Assembly: GCA_037783415.1 (NCBI GenBank)
Contig: JAZGTN010000044.1
Coordinates: 62,001-126,000, forward strand
Direction of reading: 5' to 3'
Length of the DNA stretch: 64,000 nt
Source of the DNA: Leptasterias polaris
Taxonomy: Eukaryota; Echinodermata; Asteroidea; Forcipulatida; Asteriidae
Of this stretch, positions 31,488-44,366 are shown one piece after another (positions within the stretch are counted from its first letter, which is position 1; every line of letters starts with the position of its first letter). The translations under genes were made by a program, and so were the position numbers. Under the pieces are notes generated by a model. That model was not told where the DNA came from. It ran no database searches and saw only the letters and a list, made by a program, of their open reading frames with translations.

Positions 31488-34400
31488 AGATTATATTGTG
31501 TGGTGCATTTGACATCATCTTATTGAGTAATGCTGAGCTGCATATACACACTTGGGTGTTGTAGAATTCAATTTTACTTACTCAACAATAGAGTTTATAT
31601 GTAAGTGAAGCTGTACCAGTGCTGTAGGTCTAGAGACTGATCTCCATCTAGGTTCCAGTGTATTGCTTTTGGCTAGTTCTGCCACTGACTCCTTGTTGTC
31701 TGGTCTAAAATTTTACTATTGGATGGAGACCTGAAAGATTTGACTTGTTTTTATGTTGATCTATGGTCATAACTCTATATGATATATTGGAAGTTCAGAG
31801 TTATAATTCAGGCGAAACACCAGCTAAAGATAGATTTTGTTTGTAATTGTTGTGGTGAGGAAGTTAACTCCACTTTTTAAATTAACACCAAAGGCAATTG
31901 TCAAAACTGATTTGACGATGTCATGTGTTTGCTCTTGCTTTACTTTTTCATTGTTTATTGTACTCAAACTTTTAAAGACTTAGTCCTAGATATGTAGGTC
32001 AGACCTCTATTGAGATATAATGTCTCTTCATTGGATTCAATAAGGCTCATAATATTGATTGTAATTGCCATTAGTGGCTTGTGGTGTAGACTCAGAGAAC
32101 ACTGTGAGTGCTCCCTCAGTTAGTTACATTTAAGATTGATTTGAGGAGTGCTTTGTGAAAATGGAACCTGGACAGTTGGACTGTACATGCTTGCACGACT
32201 TGTCACATTAAATGCTTTACACTCCGGGTGATTAAGAAGAGCTGAAGTCCAAATATACAAACAAACAAACAGAGCACACAATCCAACGTTCATCACAGTA
32301 ATACTATTATGTTCTCAGTCAATGTCTTGCATTTATTACAATCAAAGATGAAAAATGTGAACAAATGAATTGCTAAACAAAGAAACAGATTAAGATGACA
32401 CAACAAATGCAATTATTGACAACAAAATATTGCTAGCAAAAAAAGCTTTGGAGTAGTGGTTGATTATTTAATGTGAATTAGCAAATTCCTTTTGGATTAG
32501 CCTTAAATACGTTGCCGTCACTCATGCAAAAATACAACTTTATGGGGTTTTTAAAATTTGTTTTATTCTCACTTTTTTATAAATTGAGATTCTCCATATT
32601 CCATTCTTTATTTTTTTGTTAATCAAAATATGCTTGAATCTAACCAAAATGCTTCCGAGCCAAAATGATTTCTCATATACATGTACAAGTCTGCAAAGGT
32701 CTTTAACATAAAAAAATATATTACTAGCCAAAAACCTTATGAGTAGTGGTTGATTATCAAATGTAAATTTAATGTGAACTTTATGGTGCACAATGCATAC
32801 CATTGTTCAGTGAATGTATCAACATGCTTAGTATGAAAAAAAGGTGATAATGAAAGAAAATGTACAAGTATACGTTCTAAGCTGCCCCCAAAAAAATTGT
32901 TTTAAATAATAATATTTAAAAAAGTCAAAAAATAACTCAACATCCCTTCAAAGCAAGGCTTCATCACAATTTTTGCTGAGACCAACTACATGTACACATT
33001 GTAGGTGATCATCAGGGCATGAGAGCACACTGTTTGCTCTTTCAATGTCAATAATGAACTATCATTTTAAAGATGCTTATAAAACTGGTTTCTGTTTCTA
33101 TTGTCAACACCATGGTAATAAGAATTAGTTCTGAAAGTATTTACTGTGACTGAGTGGATCAGTAGCACTTTGTATAATGATGCTTTCATAACATGTACTG
33201 CATGCAGGAAAATTGGCAATAGTTGCTTATTAGTGTTAGGAGTTTTCCAGATTACTGAACATTTCACAGGAAGACTTGTTAGCAAAAAGGACCCTTGCAC
33301 TAGTTTGGCATAACTACCGTCTACCAACCAAATAATATGCATACAATGGCATTGTAAAGCAAACTAGGTGTGCAATATTCAGTGTTTCATCTGATGACTT
33401 GACAAGTGATATCAAGTCATACACAGAGTACATTGCATAGTTTAAAAGCAGTCTCAATAATCAGTCAAACTAAACTTTGACCTTGCAACATGGGCGTTTG
33501 GAAACCAGTCCCCGTTTTCCACCAAATGTTCATAATAAATAAATGTCAGAAAAATGACTTAAGAATAGACTACCCACAATGCTCACTAAACAGACCTAAT
33601 ATGCGTATTGATTGCAGCGGAGTTTGTGATAAATGTGTGGTATCACACAGTTTATTGACTTCAACTGACTGTTATCATTTGGTAGCTAATCACATTAGGT
33701 GATATTCGGCCATGTAATGGTCTATAACTGCTTACCCTAAGTTTATTTTACTGGAGATTTCAATAAGTCACTTCCTTTAAAAGTCACAGATAAAAGACAT
33801 TTCAATGGATGATTTGGTGCTTGTGACTTGATACTATAATCATCTTGTAAAATATATACACTACATGGCATGCCTAATAAGCCATGTTATTTTTTGTTCA
33901 TTAGATTACATGTTTCCAAATGAGGCTAGCATAAAAGAACAATTTACGTAGATAATCTCAAGGTTTTGTGTGTAGAATCTGAGTAAAGTAGAAACAGTCC
34001 AGATTTAACCAAGTGAAGTTATTCTGTTTTAAAATGTATGAATAAAAGGAATTCAATACTTTTATTATTCACAATGGTATCCTCGTTATTTGGTTTGATT
34101 TATCAAAAAAATGTTCCATCATTGCAGTATATAGTCCAACTTAATTTGAAAAGGCTGCAAAAAGCCAATGTGGAAGACTCTAGGGCGTGTGTTTGATGTG
34201 CTGGTCACACAATTTTGGAAACTTGTCCAGTTTGAGTGGGAACCTGCTGCAGCTAAGCAACCTTGGTCTTGTACTTGACCAATATGTGTGTGTGTAGGTA
34301 AAATGTGTCTAATACAGAACAACACAAATTGATTCTTAAATTTATACAATCGTCAAATGTCAAAGTTTTATATACTTTCAAACTCAGTCGTTAAAAATTA

Positions 34401-37095
34401 TGTCAGAACATTAAGTTTTGAAAAAATAATGTTGATTATTTGTTTTGAAATTACACCTATTTACTTTATTAAAATACATATTTCCATTTCCACTAAAAAA
34501 AAAAAAAATCCTTAATAAAGGAGCAATTTGTTTTATGTACAGAATTGTTTCTGGGCTACAATCTGATGTAAAAATTTGTTAAATTTATACGTCTTTTTAA
34601 ATAATATTAATCAGATAAATGTTTATTGGTATTTACAGTTTTACAAAAATGGAAAAAACTTCAATCAATTCAAACAAAAACAAAACTATATAGAGGTAAA
34701 TTTACAAGAATTGTTTGAAATAATTTCAAGTAGCTCTTCTTTCCAGCCAATCCTCGTTTGTTAATAGAAAGTTACCAGTCATTTGTTTATCAGTCTATGA
34801 CTCCCTAATATTAAGTATGCACTGGTCTTACATGTAGCTACTGAACTCTCTTTAAAATGTGTACACAAACATTTAGATTTCCAATTGAAACAACTAGCTC
34901 CCAAACCATGACATTACAGGCCTGCATGTGATAAAAGTCCTACCTCATTGTTTCTGATCATCTAGGTAATTGATATTTGTTATCATTTCATTACAAGAGC
35001 CATTGTATGAATACTCCACTGTTCAAACTGACCAAATATATCCTACAATCTCACACTGTATTCTCAAGTAACATTGCTTTTCCACACTTAATACGTGGCA
35101 TCAGTACACTGTACAGGACTTTAACATCTAGATACAAAATAAATCATGGAAGTACATGTAACCTCTACACTTGTATTTTCATTTAGAAACTGTAAAGGCA
35201 CTTTTGGTGAGTCACAAAAATGAATATTCTACCTAATTTCAAACTACTTGAAATAAAACCAGACATCGAACCCAAAACAATGTATTTTCATACAGCTGCT
35301 GAGCACAAAATAATTCAAGTAAACTTATCGCTACGGGAACAATCAATATCACATGGTATTTGAACTGGTTACATTGTACCTGTAACATTTGCTTTGCTTG
35401 GTGAGTGATCATATTTATGTGTTTTCTATTAAATGTGTTTTTACAATGAAATTTTGCATAGTCTACAAATAGTGTGTTTGAAATACCAGCAATGCCCAAA
35501 CTCCTTCAAATACTGAGAATATTTATCCAATACCTGTAAGTTTATTTCACAATACATAAAGCTCCATACTTCTCTACAAAATAATATAAAAATTAACAAG
35601 CATTACAAAATCAATAACAAACTTATAACTATGCCAATTTCTGTCTTAAGAAGATTCAGACCAAGTTTATTTAACTGAATACTGTAGCCATCATTCAGTG
35701 TCTGGGTGTGTTGTGAAATATATGCATGTACAAGGCAGAAAGCAGCTTTTTTAAAATAAATTTTTCATTTTTGCAGTTAAAAACAGGTGATGAGATTTGA
35801 AGAAAACTGGCACACAACACAAGCCTGCTGTGTTTGTGCACAAGTGATCAACAAATTTGTGCTATGTGTTACAGTTTGACAGAATACAAATTGAACAGCA
35901 ATCTGCAAGTCACTGCAGAGAATTGTTTTTTGCATTGTGTTTACAGCATAAAATTGTTATTTTGTGCGTGTTAATATCCAAGTTCAATATTTAAACGTGA
36001 AATGGGAACAATTAAAATTTTGTTAAGTAAATACACAGTTGTCAGTTATGTATCCAAATGAAGCAGTTTATGAACGAATTTGACATGTACACGCATAACA
36101 TTTAATGGCCCTGTGTGCATTTCCTGTGCTGTTTATTTGCTAAACGTACTCCTAAACATCTTAGATTTCTAACAGAGATGGGAATGTTTCAAACATACAT
36201 ACATATTTTTCAGAGAGATTCCCAACATATTTACCCTGATTAAGAAGTACAGGCCTGTTTATATTGTGTTAACTCATTTAACAAGAAATCAAATTGATCA
36301 TTTAGTAAAACATGTCTGTACAGTTGTTAAAATCTGCAATCAATTCTGAAAAACCCTTCTTTGTATTGAAATATTACGAATAAAAAAAAAAGGGAATAAA
36401 AAATAAAAATAGCTTTTCTTGATATTACACAAAATTTACATGTACAATGTATTGACGGTCATTTCAAGTTAAACATACATTAAAAATCTACATTGTTTAA
36501 GTTGACAAACAAAGACTGCCATGTTGTAAATGCAGCCATGAAGTAGAACTTTTAAAAACCCACTGATCTATCTTACAAATATTCACTTTGTATCTTAATG
36601 TGAAGCATGTTCCTGAAAAAGATTTGTTAGTGCATTCTGACAAAATTTCTTTTATATAAAAACTGCACTGTACATAAAGTACACTATATCTCAAAATGAG
36701 TTCCAATAATATATACTTTTTTCCCGATTGGTCAAAATCCACTGTTTGTCATTCACTGCATTATTAATCTTGAAAGAAAAAGGTCTGTAGGACTCTGTTG
36801 ACCAACCAGGGGCAGGTGAATTGGTGACCTTTGACCAACTAATATGTATTATATAATGCAAGTCCAATGTTTCATTGGTTGATACAAAACCTTAACAACT
36901 TGGACAAATGATTGTATTGAAGAGGTCATCTTTCAGGCCTTGAACTTCATTTCCTTGGTCTCTCTCTTTGTGACTCTTGTAATATTCAAACAGAAACTTA
37001 AATCTCTCATTCATGTAACTGTGACTTTGAAGAGAACAATTTGCCTTGCCTCATAAAGAATGAAGTGATAAGACACAAGGCTTTAAACATCAACA
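31488..37095. other. convergent 3' region between PELP1 and RNF168
   Basis: No coding exon is seen in these 5.6 kb. It should hold the two 3' UTRs. Plus-strand poly(A)-signal-like AATAAA or ATTAAA occur at several places (for example near 32205, 33533 and 34038), and the minus strand has AATAAA complements near 36132 and 35655. Which are used cannot be told. A diverged direct repeat (GAGTAGTGGTTGATTAT) occurs at about 32451 and 32741. Confidence 0.6.
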
Positions 37096-39339
37096 TCAAT
37101 CAAATATATCATCATCACTTTCTACATCTACTGTTATTTGTTTAGCTGAAGTCCTGAATCTGTCTCTCAGCTCGTACGCAGCTTCAGCACCCTGTGATCT
37201 ATCCACCATGGACACTTGTCGTCTTTCTTGTTTGTCAAATTCCTCCTGAAGTTTCAACGCAAGCTTTCTATCTTCTTCTTCCTGCTGTATTCTGCTCTCT
37301 TCCTCACTGACTAACTCCATGTACTTCCAGATGGTGTTTCGACGCGTCTTGGATGGCGTCTTTTGAAATACCTTAGGACTTAAAGTTTTCTGCTGATCAT
37401 TGCCTTGGGGTGAGGGGGGGTCTTTCAGTTTGGATTTAGCTTTTGTGATTGAATACTTTGAGTTCTTCTTGAATGCCTCTGGGGAATGGGTGTTTTTACC
37501 TTGTGAGGTGATGGGATCAACCGATTTCACCAAGTGCCCATTCTTCTCCTGATTGGAATCTTGCTTAGTGTCCAACAAAATGCCTTTGTCAGGGGTGGGA
37601 ATACCAACTTTGTGTCTGTCTTTTTCAAACCTGGAGATATTTTCTTGGCAGTTTTCTGATTGAATTTTGTCGGATGTTGACGTTTCCTTAATGTTTGTTT
37701 TGAGTTTATTATGATGAGGGCTTGGCACCAACGATGGCAAGGGTGGACTCTGACTACTTCTTGATGGCACTTTCCATCTCTTTGGGGAAACCGAACGACT
37801 CTGTTCTGTTTCCATGTCTTTGCTAGTGAATAATTTCTTAATGGTGGATTGTTTTGGTTTATGCTGGTTCATCTTCATGCGATAAACCTTTCCAGGGCTT
37901 TTATTTTGATCGGAAGTGTTCTCAGAGTCTCCACTGCCACCCTTGATTTCATTTAGACTCTCAAGTGAACTTGCATCTTCAAGTCTTAGTTTCTTTCTTT
38001 GCATCCGAGGACTGCTACTTTTTCTTTTCTCCCTGGAATTCATTTCCAATTGATGCACTGGAATTTCAAGCTGAACTGGACTTTCTTTTTTCCTCACATC
38101 AACTGCTTCCATATCTACATTGTTTTCTGTGGCACTTAGTTTCTGGCTCTCTTCATCCAAGTCTGTCATGATTACATCATCAGAATCAGAATCTCCATCT
38201 GCATCGTTTAAGTTATTTCTTGAACTTTTCTGAAAATCTTTTTTTCCTGTTAGAGAAACATTCTTTTTGGATGCTTGTTTGTTATTTGTACTCCCTTCCA
38301 CACGGTCTTTAACAAGAGGAGACATTTCTGGTCTAGTAAGTTGCCTCTGGGTTGCTGAATTTTGTAGTGTATGCCTGTTTCCCGATGGTTTGCGATGGAG
38401 ACGTCTGTTAAGTTCTTGTCTCATTAACATGCTAGTTCTTCCTTGGAAACATTTACCAGTCATGGTACTCTTGGAGGAATCTCCTAATTTCTTCTTCTTT
38501 TCCTTGAGCAGACTGTCAAACTTTGCCTTAACTAGAGGAGGTAAGCTTGTGTCTCCAATTGATTCATCTTGGGATAGATTGGATAAATTCCGGGGAGTGG
38601 TATGTACAACTTTTGGAGACTCTCGCCGCCCATTGGCAAGTCTACGGTGTGATGTCCGTGGTGAGATATCAATGGGCCTGAAGTGGTTGAGTTCTGGGGA
38701 GATGCTGTCTGTGCTGGTCATGCTGTCTGATCGCTTCCTCAAGGTCTTAGAATCGTCGCCTTCTGCTTGGATGGATTTAATCTTAACACTTTCAAAGGCA
38801 CTCTCTTTCTTGCTATCCTTCTCATCTTTCTGAATCCCCTGGGTATCTAATACATACTCTGGATTAAGCAAACAATCTTTCAAACTCTTCAGGCTTGCAT
38901 CGCTACTCGGGCTTGGGTAAGAGACAGTGGGGCTTGTTCGATCTGCAACAATTTCAAGCACACATTCACTTGAGCTCCTATCACCCCATGGGGGGTCGCC
39001 AAACAACACTGGTTCCTTGTTAACACCTTTAGATGTAGAGGGTTTATCAAAGTCTAAACTTATGCTTGAAACAGAGGAACCACTAGAGGCCCTGTGACTT
39101 GACGATGACGAAATGCTCAAATCTGGGGACGAAGTATTGTTCAAAGATTTGGATGAAGATGCTTTGGAAGAATGTTGTAACTGAGAGGATGCTTGCTTGG
39201 CACATGGAGAGAGGAACTTATCAATTCGAAGGCACTTGATGGAAGAGGAGGTACTGGTATTGCTGTTTCTTGAAGAGTTACGAGAAAATTTCTTTGAGAT
39301 AATGGTGGTGGTGTTTGGAGAAGACATTGCCTCAGGAAT
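37096..39339 (-). CDS. RNF168: RNF168 exon 5 (disordered region, MIU2 and LR motif)
   Basis: 747 codons plus TGA, acceptor ATTGGCAG/ATTCC. The first 100 codons are serine-rich. Repeated short SP motifs (RSVSPKRW, SFPL-type, PSPHHNK) suggest phosphorylation sites. DSDSDDVIMTDLDEE is an acidic patch near the middle. MIU2-like ALKLQEEF lies about 50 residues before the end, and the protein closes VESDDDIFD. Two antisense frames (188 and 68 codons) in this exon are shadows. Confidence 0.9.
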   Translation of the reverse strand: MPEAMSSPNTTTIISKKFSRNSSRNSNTSTSSSIKCLRIDKFLSPCAKQASSQLQHSSKASSSKSLNNTSSPDLSISSSSSHRASSGSSVSSISLDFDKPSTSKGVNKEPVLFGDPPWGDRSSSECVLEIVADRTSPTVSYPSPSSDASLKSLKDCLLNPEYVLDTQGIQKDEKDSKKESAFESVKIKSIQAEGDDSKTLRKRSDSMTSTDSISPELNHFRPIDISPRTSHRRLANGRRESPKVVHTTPRNLSNLSQDESIGDTSLPPLVKAKFDSLLKEKKKKLGDSSKSTMTGKCFQGRTSMLMRQELNRRLHRKPSGNRHTLQNSATQRQLTRPEMSPLVKDRVEGSTNNKQASKKNVSLTGKKDFQKSSRNNLNDADGDSDSDDVIMTDLDEESQKLSATENNVDMEAVDVRKKESPVQLEIPVHQLEMNSREKRKSSSPRMQRKKLRLEDASSLESLNEIKGGSGDSENTSDQNKSPGKVYRMKMNQHKPKQSTIKKLFTSKDMETEQSRSVSPKRWKVPSRSSQSPPLPSLVPSPHHNKLKTNIKETSTSDKIQSENCQENISRFEKDRHKVGIPTPDKGILLDTKQDSNQEKNGHLVKSVDPITSQGKNTHSPEAFKKNSKYSITKAKSKLKDPPSPQGNDQQKTLSPKVFQKTPSKTRRNTIWKYMELVSEEESRIQQEEEDRKLALKLQEEFDKQERRQVSMVDRSQGAEAAYELRDRFRTSAKQITVDVESDDDIFD

Positions 39340-42300
39340 CTGCCAATAAAAATTTTTTAATAATGTTTTAGAAAATGTTGAATGTGGCTACAGCTCTTTA
39401 CAGAAACAATCACTGTTTTGGTTGCTATTTTAATCCAATTCAAGACATGTTGTGTTATCTTCTGTGATAAAGCAGCATTTCTACTATACCTTTGAGACTT
39501 CCTTCTGCAGCTTCCTCGCATATTCTTCGTCCTTCAATGTTTGTTCATGAGCCCGAATCTCCTCCTACAATTCAAAGAGTAAAAAATAGCAAAATAATTT
39601 CAACTGGAGAGATATCATTCAACTCCATTGGTTAAACCTGGGTGCCATTGGGCCAATAGTAAAATTTACAAAGATTTTTTTTTTTTTACACTTTGGAGCA
39701 CACATGTTTGGATACATTTTGTGTGAGACTTGCATTGCCTATGCATAATATTTTTGTTAAGAGTCCATGAAAACCGCATCATCAATCGTCATAAAAAGTA
39801 AGAATAAAATTGTTAAAGCCTAAAAAGGGGAGAAAAATTTAAAAAGTGAACAAAACAAGATAGTATATTTCGGCATGTTGGGAGGTCTGATAATAACACC
39901 CCCCCCCCCCCCCCCCCATTTTTGGAGATGTGAACACTCATTGGCAAATTGAAGGGTGAATTACCAAACAGAAACAATGATGTCATCCAAGTCAAATCAA
40001 TGACCCTCTATCATGGCTGGGTAATGGATCCCTAAATTACTACTGATGAGACTGTCAGTGATGACATCATTAATTATTAAAGACCAATCAGTGGCCTCAC
40101 ATTGCAAATGATTTTTCCCTCCCCTCCCCTCCCCCAAACTAAAGGGAGAGATGACTCTCTTCAACCAAAGGGAGAGATGACTGTCCTCAACCAAAGGGAG
40201 AGATGACTGTCCTCAACCAAAGGGAGAGATGACTGTCCTCAACCAAAGGGAGAGATGACTGTCCTCAATCTAAGGGAGAGATGACTGTCCTCAATCTAAG
40301 GGAGAGATGACTGTCCTCAACCAAAGGGAGAGATGACTGTCCTCAACCAAAGGGAGAGATGACTGTCCTCAATCTAAGGGAGAGATGACCGTCTTCATCT
40401 AAAGGGAGGAAAGAGATACACTGTATCCCTCTGCTTAAATAATGAAATAAAGCCAAACCTCTCTTGGGCTTGCCCCTCCTTGGGACATCTTCCGAGCAAA
40501 TTCCTCATCAAGTTCTTGTTGCCGTGCCAACTTATTCTGTTGCTCTTCATACAGTCGCACTTCTTCCCTCTGTAACCAGGCAATGTATTCTTCACTCTTC
40601 TGTACCTCAATCTCTGCCATCTGCTGGCGTTCACATTTCAGCTACAGGTGTGGGAGTTAACAATGTATCATTACTAATAAACAATGTGGGCATACATGTA
40701 TATATCTCCTTCATTCAATGATTAGTGATATATTTTTTATAAAAAAGCACTACCTCAAATTTATATGATATCAATGGCAGCCACATTAAATCATTATTAT
40801 TGTTTTGTATTATTATTTTTATTTTATTTCAACAAAGGTTGTCACAAATGCCACAGCTAAATTCCAGCAGAATAGGTTTTTAATGATACATTATACAATA
40901 TACAGAAGTTGATACAAATCACAATTTTTGTTATTTGTTGGCATAGAAAAATGTGTGAACTCTTGCACGGTAGCTTTTTACATGTGTCCCCATCTGGTAA
41001 AATTGACATGGGCACAATCGACCAAATGGGTGAAACAGAATCTCTGGGGGAATTGACTGCAATGCAGTCTTGCGCCATCCCTTTGCCCGATCGTCCAAAC
41101 ACTGAGTCTGTCATTTCCAGGTATTATCCCAGTATTGCGTCCTTACAGACTGCATTTTATGTAAAGACTTGAGCAATAGTTGTACTTTTAAAGAATTGTT
41201 TAGTTTATTGTTTCCAATCTATTTATGTGATTAAACTTCGGAAAGTCTTTTTTTGCCTTGTCACCACTGTATGAAAAGATTAATGTTCTAACTTCAGCTG
41301 CAGACAAGTTGGTAGGGGATTTCAAAGCTATTTCCGGTTTGTTAGGTAGCCCACTGCATATTTATATTTAAATAGCCAATCACGACACATTTACGCTAAT
41401 TCATAACAAACTGCAAAACCCGGAAATGAACAGTTGCGCCACAGCTGTTGTCCTGATGGACTCGATGCATGAAATCAGTGCACTGCGCATGCTTGGACAG
41501 ACTCTGTCTGACAAATAAGACAGCCTTGCAATCACGGCTACTGGGGGACAGATTCTCTTTCCACACCAGCACAAAATAGAGCTAATCAATAGAGAGGACT
41601 TATTATCAAATGTAACCCTGGCTCCGTTTCACAAAACACTTAAAGATTCATCTGAAGATGACTTCTCAATGTTACCATAGTGAATTTATACAGTAGCATT
41701 ACACTTTGCTGAGCACTTACATGTAATATTAATAAACATTATAAGATCAATCTTTGTAAAACTGAGCCCTGTAGTCACAAGGTCCATACAAGAGTTCAGA
41801 CATTTCCTTCTAACTCCATGTACTTGTACATTGTAAAAGTTGTTATGAATTTTCTTTATCCATATCATACCTTCTCAACTGCTTCGTTGTACTCTTGCTT
41901 TATTGCTCCTGGTTCACAAATTCTTTTTCCTGGTAAAATATCTGGGGGGAAAACGAGTAAACAATAAATACTGATTTGGATGAATTTTGTTTCTGTGCTA
42001 GACCCTGGAAACACTGGCGTATAACAGGATACCACTTTTGCATTGATGTGGACTTAGAGCAAACTCCTCATCAGACAACAACTTTGTTTGCCAAAAATGC
42101 CCAGCCACACTTAACTTTGTACAGTGTTTCTGTTTGTCAGTCTTCTAAGGCACTATTGTTAAAGGGCAAAAAGTGGCATTCCTGCTCACGATAAAGAATA
42201 CTACAATCATTCTACTTTGATACTGACAATCACAATGTGTCATTATACAATGTACGTTGATGTCACATTATTTTGAAACAAAATGTGTCCTTAACATAGT

Positions 42301-44265
42301 GAAACAAGTCAACTACAGATGTAATCATTAATGTCTTTTGCAAAAAGGTCAAAACAATTTAATAACAGTTTTACATAAGAATCATCCCAACTACACTAAC
42401 AGATGGGACTGTTCCCTGTATGTGATTGGGAATTTAAAGTTGATTCTTGTCAGGTTTTTCTCAGGTTTTGCCATGATAATTCTGTGTATCAAAAGTATAT
42501 GAGCCGTGTTGTAAGCCGAGAGAAACTTGACAACTTAAGAGGATGTATCAATGTCACTACATGTATCAGTATCCAGCAATCCCAACAAGAGTTGGGCTGT
42601 CCCAACTGTAATTTAGTGGATTCTAAAATTAGGAATCAAAAGGCCCACTTCACCATCTTCATACTTCAAACAGTATCTTTTCATTCTCATTTGCTGTTTG
42701 TTTGTTTTTTTAGTTTTTGTGTAGTTGCGAATACTTGCGATAACCAAAATCCTTGATTCTCTCACTGGACATTGGTCCGTTGGACAGCTTGAAGGTCTCG
42801 GGGACATGACAAAGAGCAAGATTATCACAGCTAAAAGCATGCCCTGCTCAACAAACATTTTTAAAGTATGCCTTGAAAATTGTAGTTGAGGCTTTTTAGT
42901 CTTTTCTTTTTTTATATCAATAATTCTGAGTGAGTAATCAAGTATATTGTTAAGTATTAATTTTGGTCAAGGAACCAAAGAAATTTTGTTATGTTTTCTT
43001 CACACCGCCCAAGGTTTACAAATCTATTACTATTAGTATTAGGCAGCAAATCTTAGCGCCCTCTTTGACGCATACACGAGTAGACAACATTACAGAACGT
43101 ATTAAATTTAAGAGTAGCCAAGAAATTTGCTTAATTCAATTTTATTTCCCATTTTACATTTGTCATTTGAATGTCGCAAAACTTGGATTGATTTGTCGGT
43201 CGTGTGAAAATGGTCAAAATACCATGACAGTTTTTTGCTGTTTTCTCTGCAAGTGCAAGCAGACACTGTATTTTTAGATGAAATTTTCGAAGGTGAACTT
43301 TGTTGTTTCTAAACTCTATTCCTTTAATCCTTGTCTATAGTTTTAAATCAGCATTTACAACATGAACATTCACAAAAACCAAACAATGACCCTACCTTTA
43401 ACGTAAATAATATATTTTTCCTTGGACTGAAGCCGTAAACAGGCCTGGAATTTCATCTTTGAAAGGGCAAGGTAAATTTCATTTTGCAAAGGGTACTTCC
43501 ATTGGAAAATCTTAAAGTCTATTAGGATTAGGAAACTTTGGACAACATCAGAACATGAGTGACCAAGGCCAAGACAAGAGTCAAGACCAGGTGCAGGGCA
43601 GGCGGGGTAACAACAGACAGAGGCCTGTTATTTATTGTGTTACTGTTACTAATACTATACTATTACTAAGTGTAGTGTGTTAGTGCTACTTCTAAGTTCT
43701 ACTACACACTCACTAGCTCTAGACGAGGTAGTTTTGTCGACCGTGCTTTGTCGTGACCTAGCTAGTGTAGTGTGACAGTGTAGTGTAGTTTTTTTAGTGG
43801 CCTGCGTGGCCTCCATGTAATTCCAGGCCTTGTGTGTGAAGGTGGTGATCATTACATCATTAATAAAATACAACAAACGGTTTGTACAGCTTTTTAAAAA
43901 TTACCCAAAACTTCTTCTTCTTCGTCTTCATCCTCCCCTGCCAATCTCCGCTGACAATGGGCGGGGAACGCCTCCCGTATTTCCCTCCATCTTCGTTCAT
44001 CAACAAGTTTGTTTTCTCTGGCACAGCGCCTGGCCCAGTTACTTATTCGCAGACGACACATCGGACAAGTGAAGTTTGCTTCCTCGACATTTTGACGAAA
44101 ACATGGCATGCATAGTTCATGATTGCAAGGCATTCGAACAGGTTCGATAAGGATACTCATACAAATCGGACATTTGCAGTCGGACAGACGAAGATTTGAA
44201 AAGTTGGAATGTGATTGTAACTGCAGTTCCCCTTCGAGGGGATTTTCGTCACAAGTAGACGCCAT
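37096..44265 (-). CDS. RNF168: RNF168-type RING E3 ubiquitin ligase
   Basis: Five exons: 43905-44265 (ATG at 44265), 41871-41941, 40459-40641, 39490-39564 and 37096-39339 (TGA at 37096-37098); 977 residues with all phases matching. A C3HC4 RING sits at residues 32-70 (C32, C35, C47, H49, C52, C55, C67, C70), spacing as in vertebrate RNF168. Exons 2-4 give the charged helix EYNEAVEK...SEEYIAWLQREE...DEEFARKMS, equivalent to the UMI/MIU1 region. Near the C-terminus DRKLALKLQEEFDKQERR resembles MIU2, followed by an LR-type motif (YELRDRFR). Vertebrate RNF168 is recruited to damaged chromatin and ubiquitinates H2A at K13/15. RNF169 is a paralogue lacking UMI, so an RNF168-like or pre-duplication ancestor is the best call. 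It is longer than human (571) because of a serine-rich exon 5. Confidence 0.88.
39490..39564 (-). CDS. RNF168: RNF168 exon 4
   Basis: 25 codons, EEIRAHEQTLKDEEYARKLQ-KEVSK, a second MIU-like helix (DEEYARKLQKE). Both ends are phase 0. Confidence 0.85.
40134..40405. repeat. 26-bp minisatellite, about 10 copies
   Basis: Unit CAACCAAAGGGAGAGATGAC plus TGTCCT, in the intron between RNF168 exons 3 and 4, ending about 50 bp from the donor of exon 3. A C-run of about 20 lies at 39899-39917 in the same intron. Confidence 0.92.
40459..40641 (-). CDS. RNF168: RNF168 exon 3 (MIU1 helix)
   Basis: 61 codons, LKCERQQMAEIEVQKSEEYI, then AWLQREEVRLYEEQQNKLAR and QQELDEEFARKMS. Human RASEEEENKASEEYIQRLLAEEE...DEELARKLS aligns over the same length. 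Confidence 0.9.
41615..41785. mobile_element. short MITE-like element
   Basis: It runs from GGCTCCGTTTCACAAAACAC to TTTGTAAAACTGAGCCCT, imperfect inverted ends, in an RNF168 intron. A similar element with TTTGTGAAATGAGCCCTGG occurs near 56320-56472. Confidence 0.55.
41871..41941 (-). CDS. RNF168: RNF168 exon 2
   Basis: It reads D-ILPGKRICEPGAIKQEYNEA-VEK, joining phase 1 to 0. Human PVRLLSKPGELRREYEEEISKV aligns (the UMI segment). Confidence 0.85.
43905..44265 (-). CDS. RNF168: RNF168 exon 1 with RING finger
   Basis: It starts MASTCDENP; an upstream TTG in frame is not needed. RING core CKCPICMSILIEPVRMPCNH, then ELCMPCFRQNVEEANFTCPM-C. An acidic end (EDEDEEEE) precedes the donor TTTTGG/GTAATT. 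Confidence 0.93.
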
Positions 44266-44366
44266 TTTCAACGTTCACCGCAAAATCTCGACAACAGCGC
44301 GCGCGACTTTTGACCTACATTAAGTTTACATGCATATTCATCGTCTGATTTTGTTTCCTTGCATCC

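Noticed and set aside
38267..38833. 188-codon plus-strand frame
   Set aside because: It is antisense to the RNF168 exon 5 coding sequence, has no family similarity and no splice signals.
42403..42756. 117-codon plus-strand frame in an RNF168 intron
   Set aside because: No similarity recognised and no supporting splice sites or start context.
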